DNA from: a virus
IMG/VR virus record: IMGVR_UViG_3300042365_000543
Span: 1-24,131 of that record
DNA: 24,131 nt
Reading direction: 5' to 3' (one strand)
Part shown: positions 19,303 to 24,131 of the stretch, in pieces
Position numbering within the stretch: position 1 is the stretch's first letter
Layout of the letters: each line of letters starts with the position of its first letter
Program-made: the position numbers and the translations under genes
The notes under the pieces: model-generated
The model's database searches: none
What the model was told of the DNA's origin: nothing
What the model saw: the letters and a program-made list of their open reading frames with translations, nothing else

Positions 19303-19755
19303 ATGCCTAAAATAATAACTGAAAATCAAGTAAATCAAACAGGGGGATATATCCCTGTTCCAACGGTAACAGGAACTGTTTTTTCTGGATTTACTACAGT
19401 AATGAATGGATTAAGTAGATATACTCATCCTGTACTAGGAGATTGCCAGCCTACAATACCTCCTCCATTTTTTTCAGTTAATGTAGGTGGTGTCCCTATT
19501 CATTATGGATCTGCCCCATTAAATTGTGGGGTTGCTAATGTCGGAATTGGGGAAGTTTATTGTTATGAAAGAGTGCCCGATTCTAGCTTACCTTTATTTT
19601 TTATACTATTCCCTATTGGTGGGGGTGGTTCAAATTATACTCCACCTTCCCTTGATACTGGAACTCCTCCATATTTGGGTGGAGGGGATGAGGATGATAA
19701 TACGCAAGGGGGAGCGGATAACCCTAACTCTGATTATGCCCCAGTCATAAAATAA
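19303..19755 (+). CDS. Probable PAAR-like spike tip protein
   Basis: A 150-residue protein whose middle fits the PAAR pattern: FTTVMNGLSRYTHPVLGDC, then FFSVNVGGVPIHYGSAPLNC and G. This gives the repeated 'strand-V-x-x-G-x-P-x-x-x-G-(D/S)' units with two His and Cys residues of the kind that bind the metal at the tip of the spike cone. PAAR proteins cap the gp5/VgrG spike and sharpen it. The C-terminal 45 residues are a Pro/Gly/Asp/Asn-rich disordered tail. The first ATG, one base after the upstream stop, is used. It is the last gene of the tail operon, before a hairpin with a T tract. PAAR identity is a pattern judgement; a short unrelated Gly-rich structural protein is the alternative. Confidence 0.5.
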   Translation: MPKIITENQVNQTGGYIPVPTVTGTVFSGFTTVMNGLSRYTHPVLGDCQPTIPPPFFSVNVGGVPIHYGSAPLNCGVANVGIGEVYCYERVPDSSLPLFFILFPIGGGGSNYTPPSLDTGTPPYLGGGDEDDNTQGGADNPNSDYAPVIK

Positions 19756-19765
19756 AAAATAATTA

Positions 19766-19790
19766 AAAAAATCTTATATTAAGCTTTTTT
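19766..19790 (+). terminator. Possible intrinsic terminator between tail and head-core operons
   Basis: Six A bases, one mismatch and CTTA, then a TAT loop, then TAAG, one mismatch and six T bases. The stem is 10 pairs with a single mismatch and ends in a T tract. It is very AT-rich and therefore weak, but its place right after the last tail gene and before the promoter-like element supports a boundary role. Confidence 0.4.
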
Positions 19791-19793
19791 AGG

Positions 19794-19801
19794 TCTAAAT
19801 A
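19794..19801 (+). promoter_or_regulatory. T4-like late promoter element (candidate)
   Basis: TCTAAATA matches seven of eight positions of the T4 late -10 element TATAAATA. It lies 37 bases before the start of the first head-core gene and directly after a terminator-like hairpin. There is no -35 element, as expected for late promoters. Such motifs are common by chance in AT-rich DNA; position is the main support. Confidence 0.4.
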
Positions 19802-19822
19802 AGAATAGGGATGTATTCCCAC

Positions 19823-19828
19823 AAAGGA
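19823..19828 (+). promoter_or_regulatory. Ribosome binding site deciding the start of the acidic core gene
   Basis: AAAGGA lies nine bases before the ATG at 19838. The alternative in-frame ATG at 19811 has only a weak upstream site, and starting there would add nine residues to a protein whose MKHLNISDEA start looks like the other core proteins. Confidence 0.6.
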
Positions 19829-19837
19829 TTTAATATT

Positions 19838-20242
19838 ATGAAACACTTAAATATCTCAGATGAAGCGATGAAGATAATTCTCGAAAACTCAGCTTGGGGC
19901 CAGTTTGGACTCAAGGTTGATGAAGCCAAGCAGCCAATAAATGAAGAAGCCGAAGAGGTTTCTGAAGAGGCTGACGAGCATGTTTGCCCTCTATGCCAAT
20001 CACACCTCCAAGAGGCCATAAGTGATGAGGCTTTGATGGAGCATACCGCCAATGTCCTCGAAGCAGTTAATGCTGCTACCCTCAATGAGGAAGAGGAAGA
20101 GGAAGATGGCGAAAACCTCTCCGAGGAAGATGATGAAGATGAAGATGAGGATGAAGATGAGGATGAAGACCTCGAAGAAGGTAAAATGCCACCTCAGCTA
20201 ATGAAAGCAATGAAAAAGAAAAAAGGCATGATGAAGAAGTGA
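19838..20242 (+). CDS. Acidic prohead core protein, gp67-like
   Basis: A 134-residue, very acidic protein with a basic Lys/Met C-terminal tail (KAMKKKKGMMKK). Its middle holds long Glu and Asp/Glu runs (residues 84-114, encoded by GATGAR repeats). Composition, size and position upstream of the prohead protease match T4 gp67, a scaffold core protein that is cut into small internal peptides during head maturation. Several (L/I)-x-E sites are present: ILE16, INE36, LQE59|A, LNE84, LEE114|G. Residues 48-56 read H-x-C-x-x-C-x-x-H (HVCPLCQSH), a possible metal site. It is probably the first gene of the head operon, under the late-promoter-like element. It could be another acidic scaffold component instead of a strict gp67 orthologue. 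Confidence 0.6.
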   Translation: MKHLNISDEAMKIILENSAWGQFGLKVDEAKQPINEEAEEVSEEADEHVCPLCQSHLQEAISDEALMEHTANVLEAVNAATLNEEEEEEDGENLSEEDDEDEDEDEDEDEDLEEGKMPPQLMKAMKKKKGMMKK

Positions 20243-20279
20243 GTCTAAACTCACATCTATTAAACTTGCTGTTAGCAAG
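20240..20279 (+). other. Two tandem short hairpins in the intergenic gap
   Basis: TGAGT-CTAA-ACTCA (20240-20253, starting on the stop codon) and CTTGCT-GTT-AGCAAG (20265-20279) are two perfect inverted repeats. The second ends one base before the AAAGG site of the next gene. They may stabilise the upstream message end or modulate initiation. There is no T tract, so termination is unlikely. Confidence 0.4.
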
Positions 20280-20291
20280 AAAGGTGTAACT

Positions 20292-20333
20292 ATGGATTCA
20301 CTAAATCGTATATTTAATTCAATTAACGAAGCT
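20292..20333 (+). other. Capsid-targeting-like leader peptide, copy 1
   Basis: Encodes MDSLNRIFNSINEA. Glu13-Ala14 follows I-x-E|A. It shares D-S-[IL]-[NQ]-R-I-x-N-x-I-x-E with the second internal linker of the gene at 22308. Confidence 0.55.
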
Positions 20334-20849
20334 AAAAAGGCCAAAGCTAAATCTAAAAAAGGAATGGTAGGCGAAACACCAAAAGGTGCGGCCAATCGGT
20401 ACGACCATGATTCTTTTGGGATGAAGGCTGAATCTTCCCACATGGGCAAGAAAAAGAAGTTAATTGGTAAGCAGGGTAGGTTAGACAGAAACAAAAACGG
20501 AAGATTGGATGCACAAGACTTTAGAATGTTGCGTGGAGAATCTTCCGAAATTGTAGCTGTTCTATCTATCCTAAAAGAAGCCTATCAAGATGAGCTTATT
20601 TCGGAAGAGGCATTCTTAGCTATAGCTGACCCAATCATGCGTTCATTGATGGAGGTAACTTTTCCCGATACATTTGAAAAGGAAGCCCTAGATGATGCAG
20701 AAGAGGAAGATGCAAAAGCTAAATCTAATGGTCCAAAAAGAGTAAAGAAGGGTCCAAAACCCAAACCACCTTCAGGCACTGCGGGAGATCGTAGAAAAGA
20801 AAGACACGCAGACGCTTCCGATAAAAGATCAATGAACCCCGGTAAATGA
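20292..20849 (+). CDS. Prohead core/internal head protein with N-terminal cleavable leader and EF-hand-like loop
   Basis: A 185-residue Lys-rich protein of unknown function. It starts with MDSLNRIFNSINE|A, which ends in I-N-E|A at residue 13. This fits the T4 prohead protease consensus and aligns without gaps with leaders of later genes. Residues 65-76 (DRNKNGRLDAQD) look like an EF-hand or dockerin-type calcium loop, followed by FRMLRGE. Residues 86-122 are a predicted helical segment with further possible sites (LKE96|A, LME121|V). The C-terminal 45 residues are Lys/Pro-rich and disordered (KRVKKGPKPKPP). An AAAGG site lies just before the start. I infer that it is packaged in the head; the sequence does not show what it does after that. 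Confidence 0.6.
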   Translation: MDSLNRIFNSINEAKKAKAKSKKGMVGETPKGAANRYDHDSFGMKAESSHMGKKKKLIGKQGRLDRNKNGRLDAQDFRMLRGESSEIVAVLSILKEAYQDELISEEAFLAIADPIMRSLMEVTFPDTFEKEALDDAEEEDAKAKSNGPKRVKKGPKPKPPSGTAGDRRKERHADASDKRSMNPGK

Positions 20850-20859
20850 GGATAATTAA

Positions 20860-21270
20860 ATGACGAAACAATTTTCTATTGGTGATTTTGCAATGTCACT
20901 CATTGAACAAAATAAAGATGAGTACAAGAAAAGTGTCTCTAATGGATTACCTGTTTCAGTAGCTCCAGATCCTCACGCGCCTGACTTTTCCAAGATACGG
21001 GTAGACGAAGATACAGTTACAGATATTTTTGCTAAATCCTTTGGTATCAAGAAGAAGGCTGTTGAAAAGAAGCCTGTGGTGGAAAAGCGGGTGCCTACGC
21101 GAGTGGTCAGAGAAAACAAAAAATCTCCTGAACAACTGATAGCTGAATTTGAACAAGTTTTAGTTCAAGCTAGAGGATTGATTCAGGAGATGACCACTTG
21201 TGGAATGCTTGGCGTTAATATGGCTGGGCCAACAAAAAAGAAAAAATTAAAGAAGAAGTGGAAGTATTGA
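20860..21270 (+). CDS. Small prohead core protein (gp68-like by position and size)
   Basis: A 136-residue protein with an N-terminal helix (FSIGDFAMSLIEQ) containing L-I-E16|Q, a possible prohead protease site. A Pro/Asp-rich middle follows (APDPHAPDFSKIRVDEDTV), then a Lys/Val-rich linker, a helix (SPEQLIAEFEQVLVQARGLI, with I-A-E96 and I-Q-E110 sites) and a strongly basic C terminus (TKKKKLKKKWKY). T4 gp68 is 141 residues and also sits between gp67 and gp21, so a similar scaffold-core role is plausible, but I see no diagnostic motif. A GAGG site about eight bases upstream sets the start. Confidence 0.5.
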   Translation: MTKQFSIGDFAMSLIEQNKDEYKKSVSNGLPVSVAPDPHAPDFSKIRVDEDTVTDIFAKSFGIKKKAVEKKPVVEKRVPTRVVRENKKSPEQLIAEFEQVLVQARGLIQEMTTCGMLGVNMAGPTKKKKLKKKWKY

Positions 21271-21271
21271 T

Positions 21272-21658
21272 ATGAGAATTATTAATTTATTACGAGAATC
21301 TCGATTTGGGGGAGGAAGAGGTTCAGATACAGGAAGACAATTATTCTCTTCCAAGGAAGGTACTTCCCGTCAAAAAGTAAAATCAACAAAAGGAAGAGTA
21401 AGAGTTTTTAAATCAATATCAAAAGCTTTAGGAGCTTTGGATTATGGATCCATTTTTTCAACTGTAGCTAGTGACAGGCTTTATGTCGTTACTCGTCCTA
21501 CTTGGGGTGAAAAAAGTAGAGAACATGGGAACAAAGTAGCAAAGGGATTTGCAGCAGGCACCGCATTTTCACAGATAAAAGGCTACGCAGCTAGAACAAT
21601 AAAAAAACATGGTAAGAGCAATGCTGCAAAATTTAAAAAATACAAGGAACACAATTAA
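21272..21658 (+). CDS. Small basic internal head protein candidate
   Basis: A 128-residue, strongly basic Gly/Lys/Arg-rich protein, family not recognised. It starts MRIINLLRE|S, a short amphipathic leader ending in L-R-E|S at residue 9, close in length to the 10-residue targeting sequence of T4 internal proteins. The body has a compact middle (residues 42-80, KGRVRVFKSISKALGALDYG and following YVVTRPTW) and a Lys-rich helical C terminus. The start is one base after the previous stop, and the stop shares its last base with the next ATG. The high positive charge would suit DNA contact inside the head; this is inferred. Confidence 0.5.
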   Translation: MRIINLLRESRFGGGRGSDTGRQLFSSKEGTSRQKVKSTKGRVRVFKSISKALGALDYGSIFSTVASDRLYVVTRPTWGEKSREHGNKVAKGFAAGTAFSQIKGYAARTIKKHGKSNAAKFKKYKEHN

Positions 21659-22311
21659 TGTCTTTCTTAGATAATATACTTAATAGAGTTCGTTCTGGTG
21701 CCATTAGAATGGCACAGAGGACTCATCGTCCCCGCACGGAGCCTCCCACTCCAGCTTATCAAGCTGTTTCAGCAAGATTAAAAAAAGAAAACCCTATTGC
21801 ATTTAAAGATTCAGAATTGAAAGATAAAGGATACGCTGGACTTTCTAATTTAGAAAAAATAAAAATGCGAGATAAAATAAGAAAACAAGGAGATGAAGTG
21901 TTTTCTTCTGGTTCTAGCACTGGAAAAGAAATGTTAGATGCTTTGCGTAGAGGAACTGCCGCATCAAGAGAAACACAAGGTATCACATATGGTGATAGGG
22001 ACGCTGACATTTTAAAAGCTAGAAAAAAAAGACTAAACAGGAAACAAGCTCTTGCACGGGGTAAGGGGGGTGGATCTGATTCCATTCCGGGGGAGGATGA
22101 TGACTTTGGGGCAGGAGTAGATGATTCAACTTATTACGGCAGCATAGCAAAATTAATTAGAGAATCTTTCCAATTAAACGAAAAGAAGCTATGTGCTAGA
22201 GGTAAGTCCGCTGCAAAGAGCAAGTTTGCAGTTTACCCCTCTGCATATGCAAACATGTATGCATCCGCTGTTTGTTCAGGTAAAGTAAAACCCGGTGGAA
22301 AGAAAAAATGA
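21658..22311 (+). CDS. Basic phage protein with C-terminal YPSAYANMYAS module
   Basis: A 217-residue basic protein. The N terminus (MSFLDNILNRVRSG) lacks the Glu seen in other leaders. Residues 35-130 are Lys/Arg-rich and probably helical. Residues 138-158 form a Gly/Asp spacer, followed by SIAKLIRE|SFQLNE|K (residues 162-176), two adjacent sites of prohead-protease type. The last 42 residues (KLCARGKSAAKSKFAVYPSA, then YANMYASAVCSGK) are a Cys-containing basic module that I recognise as recurring at the ends of many phage hypothetical proteins, function unknown. The layout suggests that the module is released from the N-terminal part on processing. The stop overlaps the next ATG as ATGA. Confidence 0.55.
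   Translation: MSFLDNILNRVRSGAIRMAQRTHRPRTEPPTPAYQAVSARLKKENPIAFKDSELKDKGYAGLSNLEKIKMRDKIRKQGDEVFSSGSSTGKEMLDALRRGTAASRETQGITYGDRDADILKARKKRLNRKQALARGKGGGSDSIPGEDDDFGAGVDDSTYYGSIAKLIRESFQLNEKKLCARGKSAAKSKFAVYPSAYANMYASAVCSGKVKPGGKKK
22141..22185 (+). other. Internal linker with two prohead-protease-type sites
   Basis: Encodes SIAKLIRESFQLNEK, residues 162-176 of the product starting at 21658. L-I-R-E|S resembles the leader of the gene at 21272 (L-L-R-E|S), and L-N-E|K directly precedes the conserved cysteine module. Confidence 0.45.
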
Positions 22312-23162
22312 TCAACGAAGACTTAAGAAAATGGGTTGCCGAAAAATGGGTTGATATCGGAGCACCAAAAAAAGGTGGGGGATTCAAACCATGTGGCAGG
22401 CAAGAGGGGGAAAAACGCAAGGGATACCCCAAGTGCGTTCCTCTTGCAAAAGCCCATTCCATGTCTAAGGGCCAAAGAAGATCAGCAGTTAAAAGAAAAA
22501 GATCAGCCGGAAACGCTGGTCCCAAACCTACCAATGTTTCTACCTTTGCTAGAAAGAACGAGTCCATGAACACCTACGAGCATGTAATAAACCTTATAAA
22601 CGAAGTCCATGTAAAAAAGGCAGGGAGACAAGAGCTTGCTGCTTATAAGGCAAGAAAAAGGGCAGAGGGTACTCCTGCTGAATCAGCAACAAGACTTGCA
22701 CATGGCGCGGCTATGAAAAAAACAGCAGAAGCCAAGAAAAAAAGAGCAGAGAGATTGGCTAGGAAGGGTATGACCCCCCAAGATGCAGAAGCAAAGGGTG
22801 TTAAAGAAAGATACGAGAAAAAAATAGTTCCCAAGACTCCTGACAATGTTGAAGACTCTATTCAAAGAATAGGTAATCTTATAACAGAAGTAGCAGCATG
22901 GCAAAGAAAAGAAGGAAAGAACCCTTCTGGTGGTCTAAATAAAAAGGGGATAGCTTCTTACCGTGCGGCTAATCCCGGATCAAAACTCTCTATGGCTGTG
23001 ACTACCAAGCCATCAAAACTTAAAAAAGGTTCAAAGGCTGCTAATAGAAGAAAATCATTCTGCGCTCGGATGGGTGGGATGAAAAAGAGCAGAACATCCG
23101 CAAAGACTGCTAACGACCCTGATAGCAGAATAAACAAAGCATTAAGAAAGTGGAATTGCTAA
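22308..23162 (+). CDS. Three-module basic protein, probable processed internal-head polyprotein
   Basis: A 284-residue protein made of three basic modules. Module A (1-86; KWVDIGAPKKGGGFKPCGR, GYPKCVPLAKAH, GQRRSAVKRKRSAGNAG) and module C (195-284; WQRKEGKNPSGGLNKKG, SFCARMGGMKK, DPDSRINKALRKWNC) are both families I know as widespread phage domains of unknown function (DUF5872-like and DUF6321-like; names from memory). Module B (100-182) is a Lys/Ala-rich helical stretch. The modules are separated by MNTYEHVINLINE|V (87-100) and DSIQRIGNLITE|V (183-195), both shaped like the leaders of neighbouring genes and ending in I-x-E|V. Cutting there would release three DNA-binding-like peptides. The internal ATG at 22566 is in frame but has only a weak purine-rich upstream site. 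Confidence 0.6.
   Translation: MINEDLRKWVAEKWVDIGAPKKGGGFKPCGRQEGEKRKGYPKCVPLAKAHSMSKGQRRSAVKRKRSAGNAGPKPTNVSTFARKNESMNTYEHVINLINEVHVKKAGRQELAAYKARKRAEGTPAESATRLAHGAAMKKTAEAKKKRAERLARKGMTPQDAEAKGVKERYEKKIVPKTPDNVEDSIQRIGNLITEVAAWQRKEGKNPSGGLNKKGIASYRAANPGSKLSMAVTTKPSKLKKGSKAANRRKSFCARMGGMKKSRTSAKTANDPDSRINKALRKWNC
22566..22607 (+). other. Internal leader-like linker 1 of the polyprotein
   Basis: Encodes MNTYEHVINLINEV. It begins with Met, has Glu at its position 13, and resembles both the T4 internal-protein targeting sequence MKTYQEFIAE|A and linker 2 (N-L-I-x-E-V). It may be the leftover start of a once separate gene. Confidence 0.5.
22854..22892 (+). other. Internal leader-like linker 2 of the polyprotein
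   Basis: Encodes DSIQRIGNLITEV. It shares I-Q-R-I-x-x-L-[IL]-x-E with the leaders at 23164 and 23462, including a 12-base identical DNA stretch (ATTCAAAGAATA at 22860-22871). Confidence 0.5.
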
Positions 23163-23203
23163 TATGAACTACATTCAAAGAATATATGATTTACTAGTTG
23201 AAG
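23160..23203 (+). repeat. 44-bp perfect direct repeat, copy 1
   Basis: Spans the TAATATG start context and the first 13 codons of the gene at 23164. It is identical to 23458-23501, 298 bases downstream, and identity ends exactly after the first base following the cleavage-site Glu codon. Confidence 0.95.
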
Positions 23204-23445
23204 CTCAAATTAATGAAGCAAAAACAACTTTTTTATCACCTAAAACACAGGCTGCTGGTGTAAAGATGATGCGGTCAGGTGGGCAAAAAAAAGCACAAAA
23301 GTTTTTGCATAAAGCCGCTAGTAAGGCCGGAACAAGTTTAATGCCGAAAAATCCCACCCCCGCACAGAGGGCAGGAAAACCCGGTAGTGCCCCACAAAAT
23401 AAAGGAGGCAAACCCTCCGACACTATGCGGAAGCCAAGCTATTGA
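23164..23445 (+). CDS. Small basic internal head protein with leader MNYIQRIYDLLVE|A
   Basis: A 93-residue Lys/Ala/Pro-rich protein. Its leader MNYIQRIYDLLVE|AQINE|A holds two successive sites of the T4 prohead protease consensus (L-V-E13|A and I-N-E18|A). The rest (residues 20-93) is basic and rich in Gly, Pro and Lys, with a short possible helix (GVKMMRSGGQKKAQKFLHKA) and a disordered C terminus. After cleavage a basic peptide of about 75-80 residues would remain in the head, in line with the small basic internal proteins of T4. There is one base between the upstream stop and the start. Family not recognised. Confidence 0.6.
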   Translation: MNYIQRIYDLLVEAQINEAKTTFLSPKTQAAGVKMMRSGGQKKAQKFLHKAASKAGTSLMPKNPTPAQRAGKPGSAPQNKGGKPSDTMRKPSY

Positions 23446-23457
23446 TTTTTAGGAATT

Positions 23458-23501
23458 TAATATGAACTACATTCAAAGAATATATGATTTACTAGTTGAA
23501 G
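23458..23501 (+). repeat. 44-bp perfect direct repeat, copy 2
   Basis: Second copy, covering the start context and the leader codons of the gene at 23462. The flanks on both sides differ from copy 1 (CT/TT before, C/G after). Confidence 0.95.
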
Positions 23502-23992
23502 GTATGTATGGCACAGATGATTTAGGTGATATTTCCGTAAAAGGAGATAATTATTCATATAGATTTCCTAAACAACAACCATCAAGAAATCGAGCAAGAG
23601 CTAGAATGGGTGCGGCAACACTTCGCACTAGAGATGATCCAACCGATCAAAGACATACAATTACTCATACATCACCACAATATGGAATTGGATCAGCACC
23701 AAAAATAGGAGAAATTTCCCGTGGGAGTACCTTATCTTTAGATAATACTACTTATGATCTTAAGCAAAGTCCAGTTGGAGCAGAGGTATATGGGCATTCT
23801 GGTACATACAGGGCAGGGCAACAACCAATCCCAGTGCATAGAAACGCAATGGCAGCAGCAGCAAGAGGTGCTCGGGCACAAGCGCAAATGAACTTAAGAG
23901 CTGCTGGTAAGTTAGTTCCTCACCCTACATCTCCTAAAAATTTAGTTACTCCAAGTGTATACGATAGAATTATGTCTCGAAACAGAAAGTAA
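23462..23992 (+). CDS. Internal head protein candidate with the same leader, MNYIQRIYDLLVE|G
   Basis: A 176-residue protein whose first 13 residues are identical, also at DNA level, to the preceding gene, ending in L-V-E13|G. The body is unrelated: polar, Arg/Gln/Ala/Thr-rich, with a beta-like middle (GEISRGSTLSLDNTTYDLKQ) and an Ala/Arg-rich helix near 128-150 (AMAAAARGARAQAQMNLRAA). No enzyme motif was recognised. AGGA lies nine bases before the start. The shared leader on a different body is what a sorting signal would look like, so packaging into the head is inferred. A moron-like protein injected into the host is possible but unproven. Confidence 0.6.
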   Translation: MNYIQRIYDLLVEGMYGTDDLGDISVKGDNYSYRFPKQQPSRNRARARMGAATLRTRDDPTDQRHTITHTSPQYGIGSAPKIGEISRGSTLSLDNTTYDLKQSPVGAEVYGHSGTYRAGQQPIPVHRNAMAAAARGARAQAQMNLRAAGKLVPHPTSPKNLVTPSVYDRIMSRNRK

Positions 23993-23996
23993 TAAT

Positions 23997-24131
23997 ATGA
24001 ATCTATTAACGGACTTCTTTACATCAGACTCAGTACGAGTAATCAACGAATCTAAATCAGGTAATGGTTTGGTTCGTGTAGCAGGCATCTTCGGTAGAGC
24101 CGATGAGTTTAATAATAACAATCGTCGCTAC
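23997..24131 (+). CDS. gp21: Prohead core protease gp21-like (N-terminal part, cut by window end)
   Basis: Only 45 residues are visible. LVRVAGIFGRADEFNNNNRR followed by Y matches the N-terminal strand and loop of T4 gp21 (LYIEGIFMQAEVVNRNKRLY), the conserved start of this serine protease fold. The catalytic His and Ser lie beyond the window. The protease is assembled inside the prohead, cuts scaffold and internal proteins after (L/I)-x-E, then degrades itself. Its own N terminus contains V-I-N-E18|S, a possible self-processing site. The start ATG is four bases after the previous stop. Its place directly after the leader-bearing genes supports their reading as its substrates. Confidence 0.75.
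   Translation, partial: MNLLTDFFTSDSVRVINESKSGNGLVRVAGIFGRADEFNNNNRRY

Noticed and set aside
19526-19750. Second + strand open frame inside the PAAR-like gene
   Set aside because: It is a shadow in another frame, with hydrophobic low-complexity content and no upstream site.
19811-19838. Upstream in-frame ATG at 19811 for the acidic core protein
   Set aside because: The AAAGGA site is spaced for the ATG at 19838, and the shorter start resembles the other core proteins; the longer form would begin ten bases from the promoter-like element.
20129-20170. GATGAR simple repeat as a mobile or regulatory repeat
   Set aside because: It stays in frame and simply encodes the Asp/Glu run of the acidic core protein.
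19795-20494. - strand open frames over the head-core genes (19795-20085, 20198-20494)
   Set aside because: These are mirror images of Glu/Asp/Lys-rich coding (Ser/Phe/Leu-rich products) and no independent support exists.

Overview
The window is a gene-dense, AT-rich stretch of a contractile-tailed (myovirus) phage genome of the T4-like superfamily. All genes lie on the + strand, and most neighbours overlap by 1-4 bases or are separated by a few bases. The protein families (gp5-like spike, gp25, gp6/J, tail protein I, gp21 prohead protease, short basic phage proteins with C-rich modules) resemble those of aquatic or environmental T4-like phages. The host cannot be read from the sequence. No tRNA, integrase, insertion sequence, CRISPR array or lysis gene was seen.

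Region 1 (about 1-19755) is a baseplate and tail-fibre operon. It starts with the tail end of an unknown gene. Then come a gp5-like spike without a lysozyme domain, an 870-residue protein ending in a LamG-like domain, the gp25 wedge protein, the gp6/Baseplate_J wedge protein and a very large tail-protein-I-like protein. These are followed by two paralogous small structural proteins, two large fibre or baseplate proteins sharing an N-terminal W-E-x-D-N-x-P motif (one a probable parallel beta-helix), a protein with a Pro/Gly collagen-like segment and a four-cysteine module, and a probable PAAR-like spike tip. Together they build the central spike, the wedges and host-facing appendages.

A short AT-rich hairpin with a T tract (19766-19790) and a T4-late-promoter-like element (19794-19801) separate this from region 2 (19838-24131), the prohead core region. 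Its first product is a very acidic protein like T4 gp67. Seven small proteins follow, most of them Lys/Arg-rich, and the window ends inside a gene recognisable as the gp21 prohead protease.

The most interesting signal is in region 2. Several of these proteins begin with, or contain internally, a short amphipathic peptide ending in (L/I)-x-E followed by A, V, G or S. That is the established cleavage consensus of T4 prohead protease, and the layout resembles the capsid-targeting sequence of the T4 internal proteins (MKTYQEFIAE|A). In four leaders and two internal linkers the peptides align without gaps, with Glu at position 13 of each. Two adjacent genes carry the leader as a perfect 44-bp DNA repeat in front of unrelated bodies. 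One 284-residue protein appears to be a polyprotein of three basic modules joined by these linkers. I infer a modular set of packaged (internal head) proteins, encoded beside the protease that would process them.
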